This document shows positions 56,534 to 64,000 of a stretch of DNA of 64,000 nucleotides, in pieces. How positions within the stretch are numbered: position 1 is the stretch's first letter; each line of letters begins with the position of its first letter. Position numbers and translations under genes: made by a program. The stretch covers positions 62,001 to 126,000 of the forward strand of contig CANQXF010000001.1 in NCBI GenBank assembly GCA_947627695.1, read 5' to 3'. The notes beneath the pieces are model-generated. The model was given only the letters and a program-made list of their open reading frames with translations. It was not told the DNA's origin and did no database searches. This stretch comes from an uncultured Ruminiclostridium sp. (GTDB lineage: Bacteria > Bacillota > Clostridia > Oscillospirales > Ruminococcaceae).

Positions 56534-57481
56534 TTATGAACCAAGCAATGATGCACCTATAATTCCTGATTTATTTCCCAACTGGCATAAAACTATCTTA
56601 GTGTTATGAAGGCTGTTTTTGGAATAGACTTCGCTGTTGATTTTCTCTTTCAACGGGTTAAGAAGATAATCGCCCTCATTGCTCACTCCGCCGCCGATAC
56701 AAAAGACATCGGGCTGAAATATGTTTATCGTGTTTATTATTCCGCAGGCAAGATTTTTTATAAAGGTATCAACCACTTCTTTCCCCGCCTTATCTCCTTG
56801 CTTTGCAGCGGCAAATGCTGTTCGTCCGCTTACCTTGCCTGCTTTCTCGGATATTTCTTTCATCAGAGTATCAGGATATTTTTCAATAGCCTGTTTTGTG
56901 TACCGTATAAGAGCAGGGACAGAACAGTATGCTTCAAAACAGCCCTTTCGTCCGCAGGTGCATTGTTCTCCGTCAACATTTATAACAGTGTGACCAATTT
57001 CAGCTCCTGCGTAATTTGATCCACTAAACAGCTTGCCGTCTATTATTATCCCTGCGCCAAGTCCTGTACCTATTGTGATAACGATTGCGCTTTTTGCGCC
57101 TTTTGCAGCGCCTGCGGCATATTCGCCCAAGGCTGCGGCGTTTGCGTCATTTTCAAAGAAAACAGGTATTCCAAAAGCTTTATTGATATAGCTTACCAAG
57201 GGAACGTTATGCCAGCCGAGATTATTGGCGTATTCTACTATGCCTGTATTAAGGTTGCAGGTGCCCGGACAGCCCAGTCCTGCTCTGTCAATATCTTTCA
57301 TAGTCATTCCCGCATTGGCAACAGCCGTTTGTCCTGCCAGAACTATATCGTCGAGGACAAGGTCATAGATCCTGTCGCTGTGTGTTTTGACCTTGTATTC
57401 GGAAATTATTCTGTAATTTTCGTCTACAACCCCTGCGGCAATGTTTGTCCCGCCTATGTCTATACCAAGTGAATAACGCAT
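56534..57481 (-). CDS. glk: ROK-family glucokinase
   Basis: A 315-residue ROK sugar kinase. GIDIGGTNIAAGVVD is the phosphate-1 loop, ENDANAAALGEY the catalytic Asp region, and GEQCTCGRKGCFEAYCS the ROK zinc site. Glucose is the likely substrate by subfamily. Between manA and ilvD on the same strand, 14 bases after manA. Confidence 0.92.
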   Translation of the reverse strand: MRYSLGIDIGGTNIAAGVVDENYRIISEYKVKTHSDRIYDLVLDDIVLAGQTAVANAGMTMKDIDRAGLGCPGTCNLNTGIVEYANNLGWHNVPLVSYINKAFGIPVFFENDANAAALGEYAAGAAKGAKSAIVITIGTGLGAGIIIDGKLFSGSNYAGAEIGHTVINVDGEQCTCGRKGCFEAYCSVPALIRYTKQAIEKYPDTLMKEISEKAGKVSGRTAFAAAKQGDKAGKEVVDTFIKNLACGIINTINIFQPDVFCIGGGVSNEGDYLLNPLKEKINSEVYSKNSLHNTKIVLCQLGNKSGIIGASLLGS

Positions 57482-57495
57482 TTCAAACTCCGTTC

Positions 57496-58455
57496 TCAGC
57501 CGATATCGGTAAGTATGAGTTCCGCTTTACCGTTAAATGTATATTTTCCGTATCCCGAAGCGATAAAGCAACTTTCACCTTTTTTCAGTTCTATACCGTC
57601 AAGCTCACCGCTGCCGTCAATAACAAGCACTGAGTTGAATGAGGTATTGTCCGCCTTCAGTTCGCATTTTTCATCAACGCATATCTTCTTTACCCTGAAA
57701 TAATCACACTCTGCAAGCAGCTGCTCTGTAAAACCGTCTTTTTTTACTTCTTCTCCCGCTGGTTTCCCTGAATATCTGGGAGGAGCGAGCTCGGTTACGT
57801 CTACTGCTTTTTTTATGTGAAGCTGACGAGGCTTTCCGTCTGCACCAACTCTTCCGTAATCGTAAATTCTGTATGTTGTATTGGAATTCTGCTGTATTTC
57901 CGCAATAAGTATCCCTTTTCCAATTGCGTGCAAAGTGCCTGATTCAATGAAAAAAACATCTCCTTTGTGTACTTTGACGCTGTTGGTAACTTCAAGGAGA
58001 GTGTTATCCTTTATGCGCTGTTCAAATTCTTCCTTGGAAATTTTGTTTTTAAAGCCGTAAAGCAATTCCGCGTCGGGGTCGCAGTCCACGATATACCACA
58101 TTTCAGTCTTGCCATATTCTCCCTCTTCTCTGAGGGCGTATTCATTATTGGGGTGTACCTGTACGGAAAGGTTGTCCTTTGCGTCTATCAATTTGATAAG
58201 AATGGGAAAATACTCAAATTTTTCACAATTTGTTCCCAGAACCGCTTTTCCTGCCTTTTCAACGTATGCGGACAGTGTTGTTCCCGCAAACTCGCCGTTG
58301 GCAATAACGCTTTCGCCATCCTTATGGCAGGAAAGCTCCCAGCTCTCGGCTATCTTGTCGGCGTCAGACACCTTTCCGAATTCGCTGCGCAAACGGTTTC
58401 CTCCCCATATATAATCCTTACATGGCGCAATAAGCTTCATTGGGTAAAGTTTCAT
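57496..58455 (-). CDS. manA: Mannose-6-phosphate isomerase, class I
   Basis: A 319-residue cupin zinc enzyme linking mannose-6-phosphate and fructose-6-phosphate. WGGNRL, the metal motif VQVHPNNEYALREEGEYGKTEMWY and FIESGTLHAIGKG are present; this is the short firmicute type. GAGGAA precedes the ATG by 7 bases. Promoter at 58488-58516. Confidence 0.95.
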   Translation of the reverse strand: MKLYPMKLIAPCKDYIWGGNRLRSEFGKVSDADKIAESWELSCHKDGESVIANGEFAGTTLSAYVEKAGKAVLGTNCEKFEYFPILIKLIDAKDNLSVQVHPNNEYALREEGEYGKTEMWYIVDCDPDAELLYGFKNKISKEEFEQRIKDNTLLEVTNSVKVHKGDVFFIESGTLHAIGKGILIAEIQQNSNTTYRIYDYGRVGADGKPRQLHIKKAVDVTELAPPRYSGKPAGEEVKKDGFTEQLLAECDYFRVKKICVDEKCELKADNTSFNSVLVIDGSGELDGIELKKGESCFIASGYGKYTFNGKAELILTDIG

Positions 58456-58487
58456 AGCAAATTCCTCGTTTATTATAGAATAAATAA

Positions 58488-58516
58488 ATTATATCACAAA
58501 AACAGTTGAATGTAAA
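58488..58516 (-). promoter_or_regulatory. SigA-type promoter of manA-glk-ilvD-radC-uvrBA
   Basis: TTTACA and TATAAT with 17 bases between on the minus strand, about 35 bases before manA. Confidence 0.65.
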
Positions 58517-58527
58517 CGCAATGTTTA

Positions 58528-59511
58528 TCAAAATTCAGCTTTTTTCATAAGCCTTATGTCCTCGCCGCAAAAAGGCAGTATTTTCATTGTTGCCAGTCTT
58601 GAGATTATTCTTCCGCTGTATCTTTCCTGAATTTCAGAAAGAAGATAATTTGTATTGATGATAATGGGTATTCCTTTGTTCATTCTGGTATTTACCAAAT
58701 CATAAAGGGTAGAATAATTAAATTTTGACTCAAACTCCGTGCCAAGATCATCTATTATCAGCAGATCACATTCTTTCAGAAGTTGAAGAGTATCGTTATC
58801 TTCATTATCATGTGAAGAAAAATGTTCCTTTTCAATCTGGTTGAAAAGATCAGGCGCAGAACCATAAATCACGCTGTAACCGTTATTTATCACTTCCCTG
58901 CCTATGGCAAGCGACAAATGAGTCTTACCCAAACCCGTTCCGCCAAGCATAAGTATCCCGCCGACAGGAAGATGAAAGTCTCGTGCATACTCTGTACAAT
59001 AATTAAATATCTTTTCCATTCTGTCGTGAGGAACAACACCGTTGGAGTCAGCCTTTGCAGAATAAAAGCTCAATTCAAAAGTATCAAAAGAACATAGATT
59101 CATAGCGGAAGAGGCGTTTAAATCGGCACATTGAAACTTTTTCACATCATTTAAAAAACATGAACATCTTTCGTTTTCATAAATTCCTGTGTCATTGCAC
59201 TTTGTGCAGCTATATACGGGCTCAAGATAATCCGTAGAATACCCGTTTTTTACCAAAAGCTCCTTTATTTGTCGGCTTACGGAAATATTTTCATCAGCTA
59301 TCTGCTGTAATTTTTTTGCAATATCTCCTCCTGAAATCAATATGGATGACAGCTTGGCACCGCTTGCCGACAGTTTCTTTCGCAAAGCGGAAAGCTCTGG
59401 TATGGTTTTTTCCGCCTCTGCAATATGTGATTGCTGAATTTCGTGATTCAACATGCGGCGGCGGTTAAGTTCATTTTCCGCCATTATGTAATACTTTTTT
59501 AAGTGACCCAT
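58528..59511 (-). CDS. dnaI: DnaC/DnaI-like helicase-loader ATPase
   Basis: A 327-residue AAA+ protein. The N-terminal helical part includes a CxxC-x8-CSC zinc-like cluster (SCTKCNDTGIYENERCSC). Walker A is LGGTGLGKTHLSLA and Walker B is LLIIDDLGTE. It loads the replicative helicase with DnaD/DnaB-type partners; its upstream neighbour is a DnaD-domain protein. GGAGAAAGG precedes the start. Confidence 0.92.
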   Translation of the reverse strand: MGHLKKYYIMAENELNRRRMLNHEIQQSHIAEAEKTIPELSALRKKLSASGAKLSSILISGGDIAKKLQQIADENISVSRQIKELLVKNGYSTDYLEPVYSCTKCNDTGIYENERCSCFLNDVKKFQCADLNASSAMNLCSFDTFELSFYSAKADSNGVVPHDRMEKIFNYCTEYARDFHLPVGGILMLGGTGLGKTHLSLAIGREVINNGYSVIYGSAPDLFNQIEKEHFSSHDNEDNDTLQLLKECDLLIIDDLGTEFESKFNYSTLYDLVNTRMNKGIPIIINTNYLLSEIQERYSGRIISRLATMKILPFCGEDIRLMKKAEF

Positions 59512-59525
59512 ACCTTTCTCCGTTT

Positions 59526-60506
59526 CTATATTTCATCTGTAACAAGACGCTGGAGCTTTTCCAAATCCAGCGAGGAATTTTCCCCTTTTTCACCTGGAAA
59601 TTTTTTATCTGATTTAATATCTGATGGTATCTGTTCTACTGAAATAATGCCCTTTGAATGCCAATTTTCAAGTATTTTATCCATATATTTAAAAGTCAAT
59701 TTTCCTGTTCCGTCCATCGTTCGCTGATATGCTTCGTTTATCATTTCATCACTAAATCTGTATGTAATTGCCCATTTTTCAATGTATTCACGCTGTTGCT
59801 TAGAAAAAGCTGACGAAACCTCAAACATTTTCTTAAATCTGCCTACTGCATCGTTCAAGGATTTAAGCTCTGACGCTTTAAGCTCAGCCTTTTCAAGAGT
59901 ATCTATATCCGAATTTGCCCAATCCAGAGCAAGTGTTCTCATATATGCGGGTGTTGCTTTGTTAACAGAAAAGCAATAGTCTATCAATATCATTGCCACT
60001 TCAACCGATAAGCAGGCATCTTCAAGGATAAGCATAAGCGTTCTCTGCTCGTTGTGCTTTAACGGTCTGCCATAAAGCGCCTCGCAGTGCTTGAAAAGAT
60101 ATTCCGTTTCCTTTTCGTCTTTTATTGTTGCGGCTATTTCCGCAGGCGCAAAATCAGGAGTTTTTTCAAGTTCTATCCTTCTTATATGCGATGTGTTACT
60201 ATGGTTGTGTTCAGAAGAAATGCTTGCGCCGTCAGCCATAGTTTGTGAAGGAATAAGCTCGCCTGTAATGTTGATTTCAAGTATCCCCCGTTGCACCCAA
60301 AAATTTACGCTTTCCTCTATCTGCTCTTTATCCAACAAAAGATTTTCCGCAATATCATTTATGTCTTCATCTCTGCCTGAATTTCTCAAAAGATAAAGCA
60401 AAACCTTCAAGTCATTACCGCCTGCGAGTTTCAGGCAATTGTCCGCAACATCGTTAGGTACGCAGAAAACACCGTTCCAAACGCCAAGATTTATTTTAAA
60501 GCCCAT
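59526..60506 (-). CDS. DnaD-domain replication initiation protein (DnaB/DnaD-like)
   Basis: A 326-residue primosome protein with an N-terminal winged-helix region (about 1-100) and two DnaD_2 helical domains (about 140-215 and 235-290; YGRPLKHNEQRTL and YRFSDEMINEAYQ...KYMDKILENW). This is the clostridial DnaB/DnaD type that works with the adjacent loader. GAGGCGG lies 8 bases before the ATG. Confidence 0.9.
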   Translation of the reverse strand: MGFKINLGVWNGVFCVPNDVADNCLKLAGGNDLKVLLYLLRNSGRDEDINDIAENLLLDKEQIEESVNFWVQRGILEINITGELIPSQTMADGASISSEHNHSNTSHIRRIELEKTPDFAPAEIAATIKDEKETEYLFKHCEALYGRPLKHNEQRTLMLILEDACLSVEVAMILIDYCFSVNKATPAYMRTLALDWANSDIDTLEKAELKASELKSLNDAVGRFKKMFEVSSAFSKQQREYIEKWAITYRFSDEMINEAYQRTMDGTGKLTFKYMDKILENWHSKGIISVEQIPSDIKSDKKFPGEKGENSSLDLEKLQRLVTDEI

Positions 60507-60538
60507 TAAACATTCCGCCTCAAAAAATTTATATCATT

Positions 60539-60567
60539 ATTATATCATACATAAAAGCAAAATTCAA
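60539..60567 (-). promoter_or_regulatory. SigA-type promoter of the primosome pair
   Basis: TTGAAT and TATAAT with 17 bases between on the minus strand, divergent from the aro promoter. Confidence 0.6.
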
Positions 60568-60600
60568 TGTATTGATAACTTTAATTTTTATAAAAAATGC

Positions 60601-60629
60601 TTGACAAATTTCTCCTGCTGCGTTAAAAT
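60601..60629 (+). promoter_or_regulatory. SigA-type promoter of the aro leader and operon
   Basis: TTGACA and TAAAAT with a 17-base spacer; transcription should begin near 60636. Confidence 0.7.
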
Positions 60630-60663
60630 GTAAAAGTAATATTTTTTATTGTCGGAGAAAACT

Positions 60664-60768
60664 ATGTTGAACCTTTTTACTGCTTCCTTTATATTTTGGT
60701 TTAGCAGCTTGGGCTTTTACTTTAGCTACAAGTATTTTTTCTGTGCCAAAAATAAGGTTGCGGTGTAA
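60664..60768 (+). CDS. Aromatic-rich leader peptide of the aro operon
   Basis: A 34-residue frame with GGAGA 7 bases before the ATG. The peptide has 8 Phe, 3 Tyr and 1 Trp; its densest run is GFYFSYKYFF (residues 17-26). It lies between the promoter and a terminator, 100 bases before the first enzyme of aromatic amino-acid synthesis. This is the layout of a transcription-attenuation leader, where ribosome stalling for charged tRNA-Phe/Tyr would prevent terminator formation. An alternative reading is a small membrane protein. Not in standard family lists as far as I know. Confidence 0.7.
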   Translation: MLNLFTASFIFWFSSLGFYFSYKYFFCAKNKVAV

Positions 60769-60803
60769 AGGACATTTCGTCGAGTAATATCACGAGCTTA
60801 TGG

Positions 60804-60831
60804 ACCTGCATCTCAACGGTGCAGGTTTTTT
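60804..60831 (+). terminator. Attenuator terminator before aroF
   Basis: Stem ACCTGCA with TGCAGGT around a 9-base loop, followed by TTTTTTA. It begins 35 bases after the leader peptide stop and 68 bases before the aroF start. Confidence 0.8.
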
Positions 60832-60871
60832 ATTTGTTAAATTTAAAGTAAATATAGAAAGGAATTTCAAA

Positions 60872-61894
60872 ATGATCATTATTCTAAAAAACGGAGCGCC
60901 TAAGGAAGAGGTAGACGCCCTTTGCAGAGGGCTTGAAGCACAGAATATCAGAATAAATGAAGTAAAAGGCGCACACACCACCATTCTCGGTCTTATCGGA
61001 GATACTCATAAGGTCGATATGGAGGCAATCGAAGCGCAGGAGATAGTTGAATCAGTCCAGCGTGTTCAGGAGCCTTATAAGGGAGTTAACAGAAAGTTCC
61101 ACCCCGAAAACACGGTGATAAACGTCAGCGGCTCGCTTATAGGCGACGGAAATGTAGCTGTTATCGCCGGTCCATGCTCTATTGAAACCGAGGAACAGAT
61201 AGTAGATACCTGCATGCAGGTAAAAGCGGCAGGTGCAAACTTCCTCCGAGGAGGAGCGTTCAAGCCGAGAACGTCGCCGTATTCCTTTCAAGGCTTGCGT
61301 GACGAGGGTCTGAAGCTGTTTCTGAAAGCGAAAAAGGCTACGGGTCTGCCTATTGTTACCGAGCTTATGTCGCTGTCGCACCTTGATCTGTTCGATGATG
61401 TGGATATTATTCAGGTCGGAGCGAGAAATATGCAGAACTTCGAAATGCTTAAGGAGCTGGGCAAATGTAATAAACCGATTCTGCTCAAGCGTGGACTTGC
61501 AAATACCATTGAAGAGCTGCTTATGTCTGCGGAATATATCTTTGCAGGTGGAAACCCGAATATAATCCTTTGCGAAAGAGGGATAAGAACGTTTGAAACT
61601 CAGACAAGAAACACTCTTGATATTTCCGCTGTTCCTGTTTTGAAAACTCTTACTCATCTGCCCGTTATCGTAGACCCAAGCCACGCCACCGGAAAATACG
61701 AGCTTGTGGAGCCTATGTCAATGGCTGCTGTTGCGGCAGGAGCTGACGGGCTTATAATCGAAGTACACAACAATCCGCAGAAGGCGCTTTGCGACGGCGC
61801 ACAGTCCCTTACTCCGAAGCATTTTGCAAGCTGTATGGACAAGTGCAGGCAGATAGCTTCAGTCCTGAATAAGAAAGTCGGTACTTTGGAATGA
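60872..61894 (+). CDS. aroF: 3-deoxy-7-phosphoheptulonate (DAHP) synthase, type I-beta
   Basis: A 340-residue enzyme condensing PEP and erythrose 4-phosphate. An N-terminal ferredoxin-like regulatory domain (about 1-70) precedes the barrel, with AGPCSIETEEQI, GGAFKPRTSPYSFQG and VDPSHATGKYEL. This is the Thermotoga-type feedback-controlled form. I start at 60872 (AGAAAGGAA upstream); the in-frame extension to 60800 would run through the attenuator. Overlaps aroB by 4 bases. Confidence 0.96.
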   Translation: MIIILKNGAPKEEVDALCRGLEAQNIRINEVKGAHTTILGLIGDTHKVDMEAIEAQEIVESVQRVQEPYKGVNRKFHPENTVINVSGSLIGDGNVAVIAGPCSIETEEQIVDTCMQVKAAGANFLRGGAFKPRTSPYSFQGLRDEGLKLFLKAKKATGLPIVTELMSLSHLDLFDDVDIIQVGARNMQNFEMLKELGKCNKPILLKRGLANTIEELLMSAEYIFAGGNPNIILCERGIRTFETQTRNTLDISAVPVLKTLTHLPVIVDPSHATGKYELVEPMSMAAVAAGADGLIIEVHNNPQKALCDGAQSLTPKHFASCMDKCRQIASVLNKKVGTLE

Positions 61895-62943
61895 AAAAAA
61901 TAACAGTAAATGCCAGTACAAAATATGACGTTCTGGTGGGAAAAGGATTGCTAAAGCAGTGCGGAGAGCTGATCTCAACAGTTGTCAGATCACGTAAATG
62001 CGCAGTGGTGACAGACGATATTGTAGACAAGCTGTACGGCGAAGAAACGACAAGCGCTCTTGAAAGAAGCGGCTTCAGCGTTGCAAAATTTGTAGTTCCC
62101 AACGGAGAAACTTCAAAGTCCCATGAACAGCTTATAAAAATATATAATTTTCTTTCAGAAAATGATATTACACGCTCCGATTTCATTATTGCACTTGGCG
62201 GAGGAGTTGTGGGAGATCTGACGGGATTTTGCGCTGCATCATATCTGAGGGGGATAGATTATGTTCAGATATCAACAACGCTTCTGGCGCAGGTGGACAG
62301 CTCGGTAGGCGGAAAGACCGCCGTCAACATTGACGCGGGCAAAAATCTGGTAGGGGCTTTTAAGCAGCCTGTTATGGTAATAGCGGACACCGATGTGCTT
62401 TCTACATTACCTGACGAAATATTTGCCGACGGAATGGGCGAAGTGGTAAAGTACGGAATGATCCGTTCAAAATCCTTATTTCAAAAGCTGTGCAGCGAAA
62501 ATGCACATAATATTCTCGAGGACATCATCACGGAATGTATCAGTATAAAACGTGATGTCGTGGAGGCAGACGAGCGTGATACTGGAGAAAGAATGATACT
62601 GAACTTCGGCCATACTTTCGGGCACGCAATAGAAAAATATCTGGGTTACGGGAAAATCTCTCACGGTAAAGCCGTATCCATCGGAATGTATATGATAACG
62701 AACGCTGCGGAAAAACAAGGACTTGTTAAGGCAGGAACAACGCAGGAGCTGAAAAAATGTCTTGAGGTCAATTCCCTGCCGTATACTTTGGATATTTCGG
62801 CTCAGGATATTTATTCTCTTTCAATTGAAGATAAAAAAAGAACGTCAGATACTATAAGAATAATTCTTTGCACTGACATTGGGAAATGTGAAATAAAAAC
62901 TCTCAAACTTAACGAATACAGAAAATTTCTGGAGAACGTATGA
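61891..62943 (+). CDS. aroB: 3-dehydroquinate synthase
   Basis: A 350-residue NAD- and metal-dependent enzyme. PNGETSKS, GGGVVGDLTGFCAASYLRG and TTLLAQVDSSVGGKTAVN are the nucleotide and substrate motifs; NFGHTFGHAIEKY is the metal site. Start and stop overlap aroF and aroA by 4 bases each. Confidence 0.97.
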   Translation: MKKITVNASTKYDVLVGKGLLKQCGELISTVVRSRKCAVVTDDIVDKLYGEETTSALERSGFSVAKFVVPNGETSKSHEQLIKIYNFLSENDITRSDFIIALGGGVVGDLTGFCAASYLRGIDYVQISTTLLAQVDSSVGGKTAVNIDAGKNLVGAFKQPVMVIADTDVLSTLPDEIFADGMGEVVKYGMIRSKSLFQKLCSENAHNILEDIITECISIKRDVVEADERDTGERMILNFGHTFGHAIEKYLGYGKISHGKAVSIGMYMITNAAEKQGLVKAGTTQELKKCLEVNSLPYTLDISAQDIYSLSIEDKKRTSDTIRIILCTDIGKCEIKTLKLNEYRKFLENV

Positions 62944-64000
62944 ATATTAAAATAGAACCTTCAAAACTCTCAGGCAAGGTCATTGCGCCTTCCGCAAAGA
63001 ATATTTCCCACCGTATGCTGATATGCTCGGCTCTTGCCGACGAGACATCAGTTATAAAAAATTTGCTTGAATGTGACGATACAGCAGCAACGGCGGGGGT
63101 CCTGACCGCTATGGGCGCAACAATAACAAAAGAAAATGATGATACCGTTGTTCAAGGTATTGGAGAAAAAGCAAGCCGACAGATATTTGCCGATTGCTTT
63201 GAAAGCGGGTCAACATTAAGATTTCTTATTCCCGTTGCCGCGGCATTGGGCTGTAATTCAGTTTTTACGGGAAGAGCTAAGCTACCTGAAAGACCTATCA
63301 CACCTTATTTTACCGAATTGTCGAAAAAAGGCATAGTTTTTGAAACAAAAACAATGCCGTACAAATTTTCAGGTCAGCTTAAAGCGGGTACATACACTAT
63401 AGCGGGAGATATTTCCTCGCAATTCATTAGTGGGCTGCTGTTTGCACTTCCCTTGCTTGATGGGGACAGCGAGATCGTAATCACAACGCCGTTACAATCA
63501 AAATCATATGTCGACATAACAGTAAAGGCGCTGAATAACTTCGGCGTTATTGTGGAAAAAACAGATAAAGGCTTTTTTGTTAAAGGAAACCAGAAGTATA
63601 TAGCCTGCAATACCTTTGTTGAAGCGGATATGTCTAATGCCGCATTTTACGTTGTGGCAAACGCTATAGGCTCAAATATTGAGATAGACGGGCTGAACAA
63701 AAACAGTATGCAGGGCGACAAGGCTATTCTTGACATTGTAGAGCAGTCGAATGGGAACGCTTTTGACGTAGACGCTTCTCAAATTCCCGATATCGTTCCC
63801 ATACTCGCTGTGCTTGCAACATTTGCAAAAGGCGTTTCCCATATCACCAACTGTGGCAGACTGCGGTTGAAGGAATGCGACAGACTGGCAGTTACTGCTC
63901 AGGAATTAAACAAATTGGGGGCAAAGATAACTGAAAATTACGACAGCCTTACTATTGAGGGAGTGAACGCTCTGCACGGCGGAATATGCGACGCTCATAC
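62940..64000 (+). CDS. aroA: EPSP synthase, 3' end outside window
   Basis: The frame opens at ATG 62940, overlapping the aroB stop (ATGA), and stays open to the window end (353 codons). The N-terminal APSAKNISHRMLICSAL is the PEP/shikimate-3-phosphate loop; most family members have KS where this has KN. FESGSTLRFLIPVAA and LRLKECDRLAVTAQEL are intact. It makes 5-enolpyruvylshikimate-3-phosphate. About 70-80 residues are missing beyond the window. Confidence 0.95.
   Translation, partial: MNIKIEPSKLSGKVIAPSAKNISHRMLICSALADETSVIKNLLECDDTAATAGVLTAMGATITKENDDTVVQGIGEKASRQIFADCFESGSTLRFLIPVAAALGCNSVFTGRAKLPERPITPYFTELSKKGIVFETKTMPYKFSGQLKAGTYTIAGDISSQFISGLLFALPLLDGDSEIVITTPLQSKSYVDITVKALNNFGVIVEKTDKGFFVKGNQKYIACNTFVEADMSNAAFYVVANAIGSNIEIDGLNKNSMQGDKAILDIVEQSNGNAFDVDASQIPDIVPILAVLATFAKGVSHITNCGRLRLKECDRLAVTAQELNKLGAKITENYDSLTIEGVNALHGGICDAH

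Noticed and set aside
60800-60871. 24-codon N-terminal extension of aroF
   Set aside because: It would translate the attenuator hairpin and T-run; a good ribosome site precedes the Met at 60872, which matches the family N-terminus.

Overview
The window looks like a chromosomal segment of a moderately A+T-rich Gram-positive of class Clostridia, probably an Oscillospiraceae/Ruminococcaceae gut relative. The basis is a Gram-positive PolC with built-in exonuclease, CdaA/CdaR, short-form HisG with HisZ, a T-box leader, DnaD/DnaI-type primosome genes, class II LeuA, AGGAGG-type ribosome sites and many TTGACA-17-TATAAT promoters. The genus is an inference. I saw no rRNA or tRNA gene and no CRISPR array.

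Layout. 1-7.5 kb: end of a metallo-beta-lactamase-fold gene, a MATE exporter, cdaA-cdaR, an HD-GYP response regulator with an Hpt protein, a PfkB sugar kinase, then a roughly 680-nt minus-strand transcription unit holding only tiny or broken reading frames. 7.7-11.8 kb: a DUF1292 protein, a probable 6S RNA, two half-size TSUP transporters, a leucine T-box with leuA, and a Cys-rich tandem DUF305 protein. 11.8-18.6 kb (accessory): two small membrane proteins, a restriction-modification cassette (nuclease with two apparent PD-QxK cores, two Dam-type methylases, broken XRE controller), a stretch of gene remnants, an XRE/adhesin-like regulator and a GyrI-like protein. 18.7-21.2 kb: rlmCD and prfB. 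21.2-23.4 kb: decayed response-regulator and polymorphic-toxin/immunity genes. 23.4-26.1 kb: YdcF protein divergent from a glycosidase-like gene plus a NUDIX gene.

26-64 kb is mostly housekeeping metabolism: ilvBNC; a his operon hisZGDCBHAFIE; a large operon hom-pyrH-frr-uppS-cdsA-dxr-rseP-ispG-polC; manA-glk-ilvD-radC-uvrB-uvrA; the primosome pair; and divergently the aromatic operon aroF-aroB-aroA behind an aromatic-residue-rich leader peptide and terminator. The amino-acid genes cover Leu, Ile/Val, His, the Thr/Met branch and the shikimate pathway, and at least two have recognisable attenuation-type control.

The observations most worth following up are the aromatic leader peptide before aroF, the toxin/immunity graveyard with a TNT-type C-terminal fragment, the restriction cassette with two putative catalytic cores and a nonsense-broken controller, and the orphan minus-strand unit in which an 8-bp tandem duplication breaks a 65-codon reading frame.
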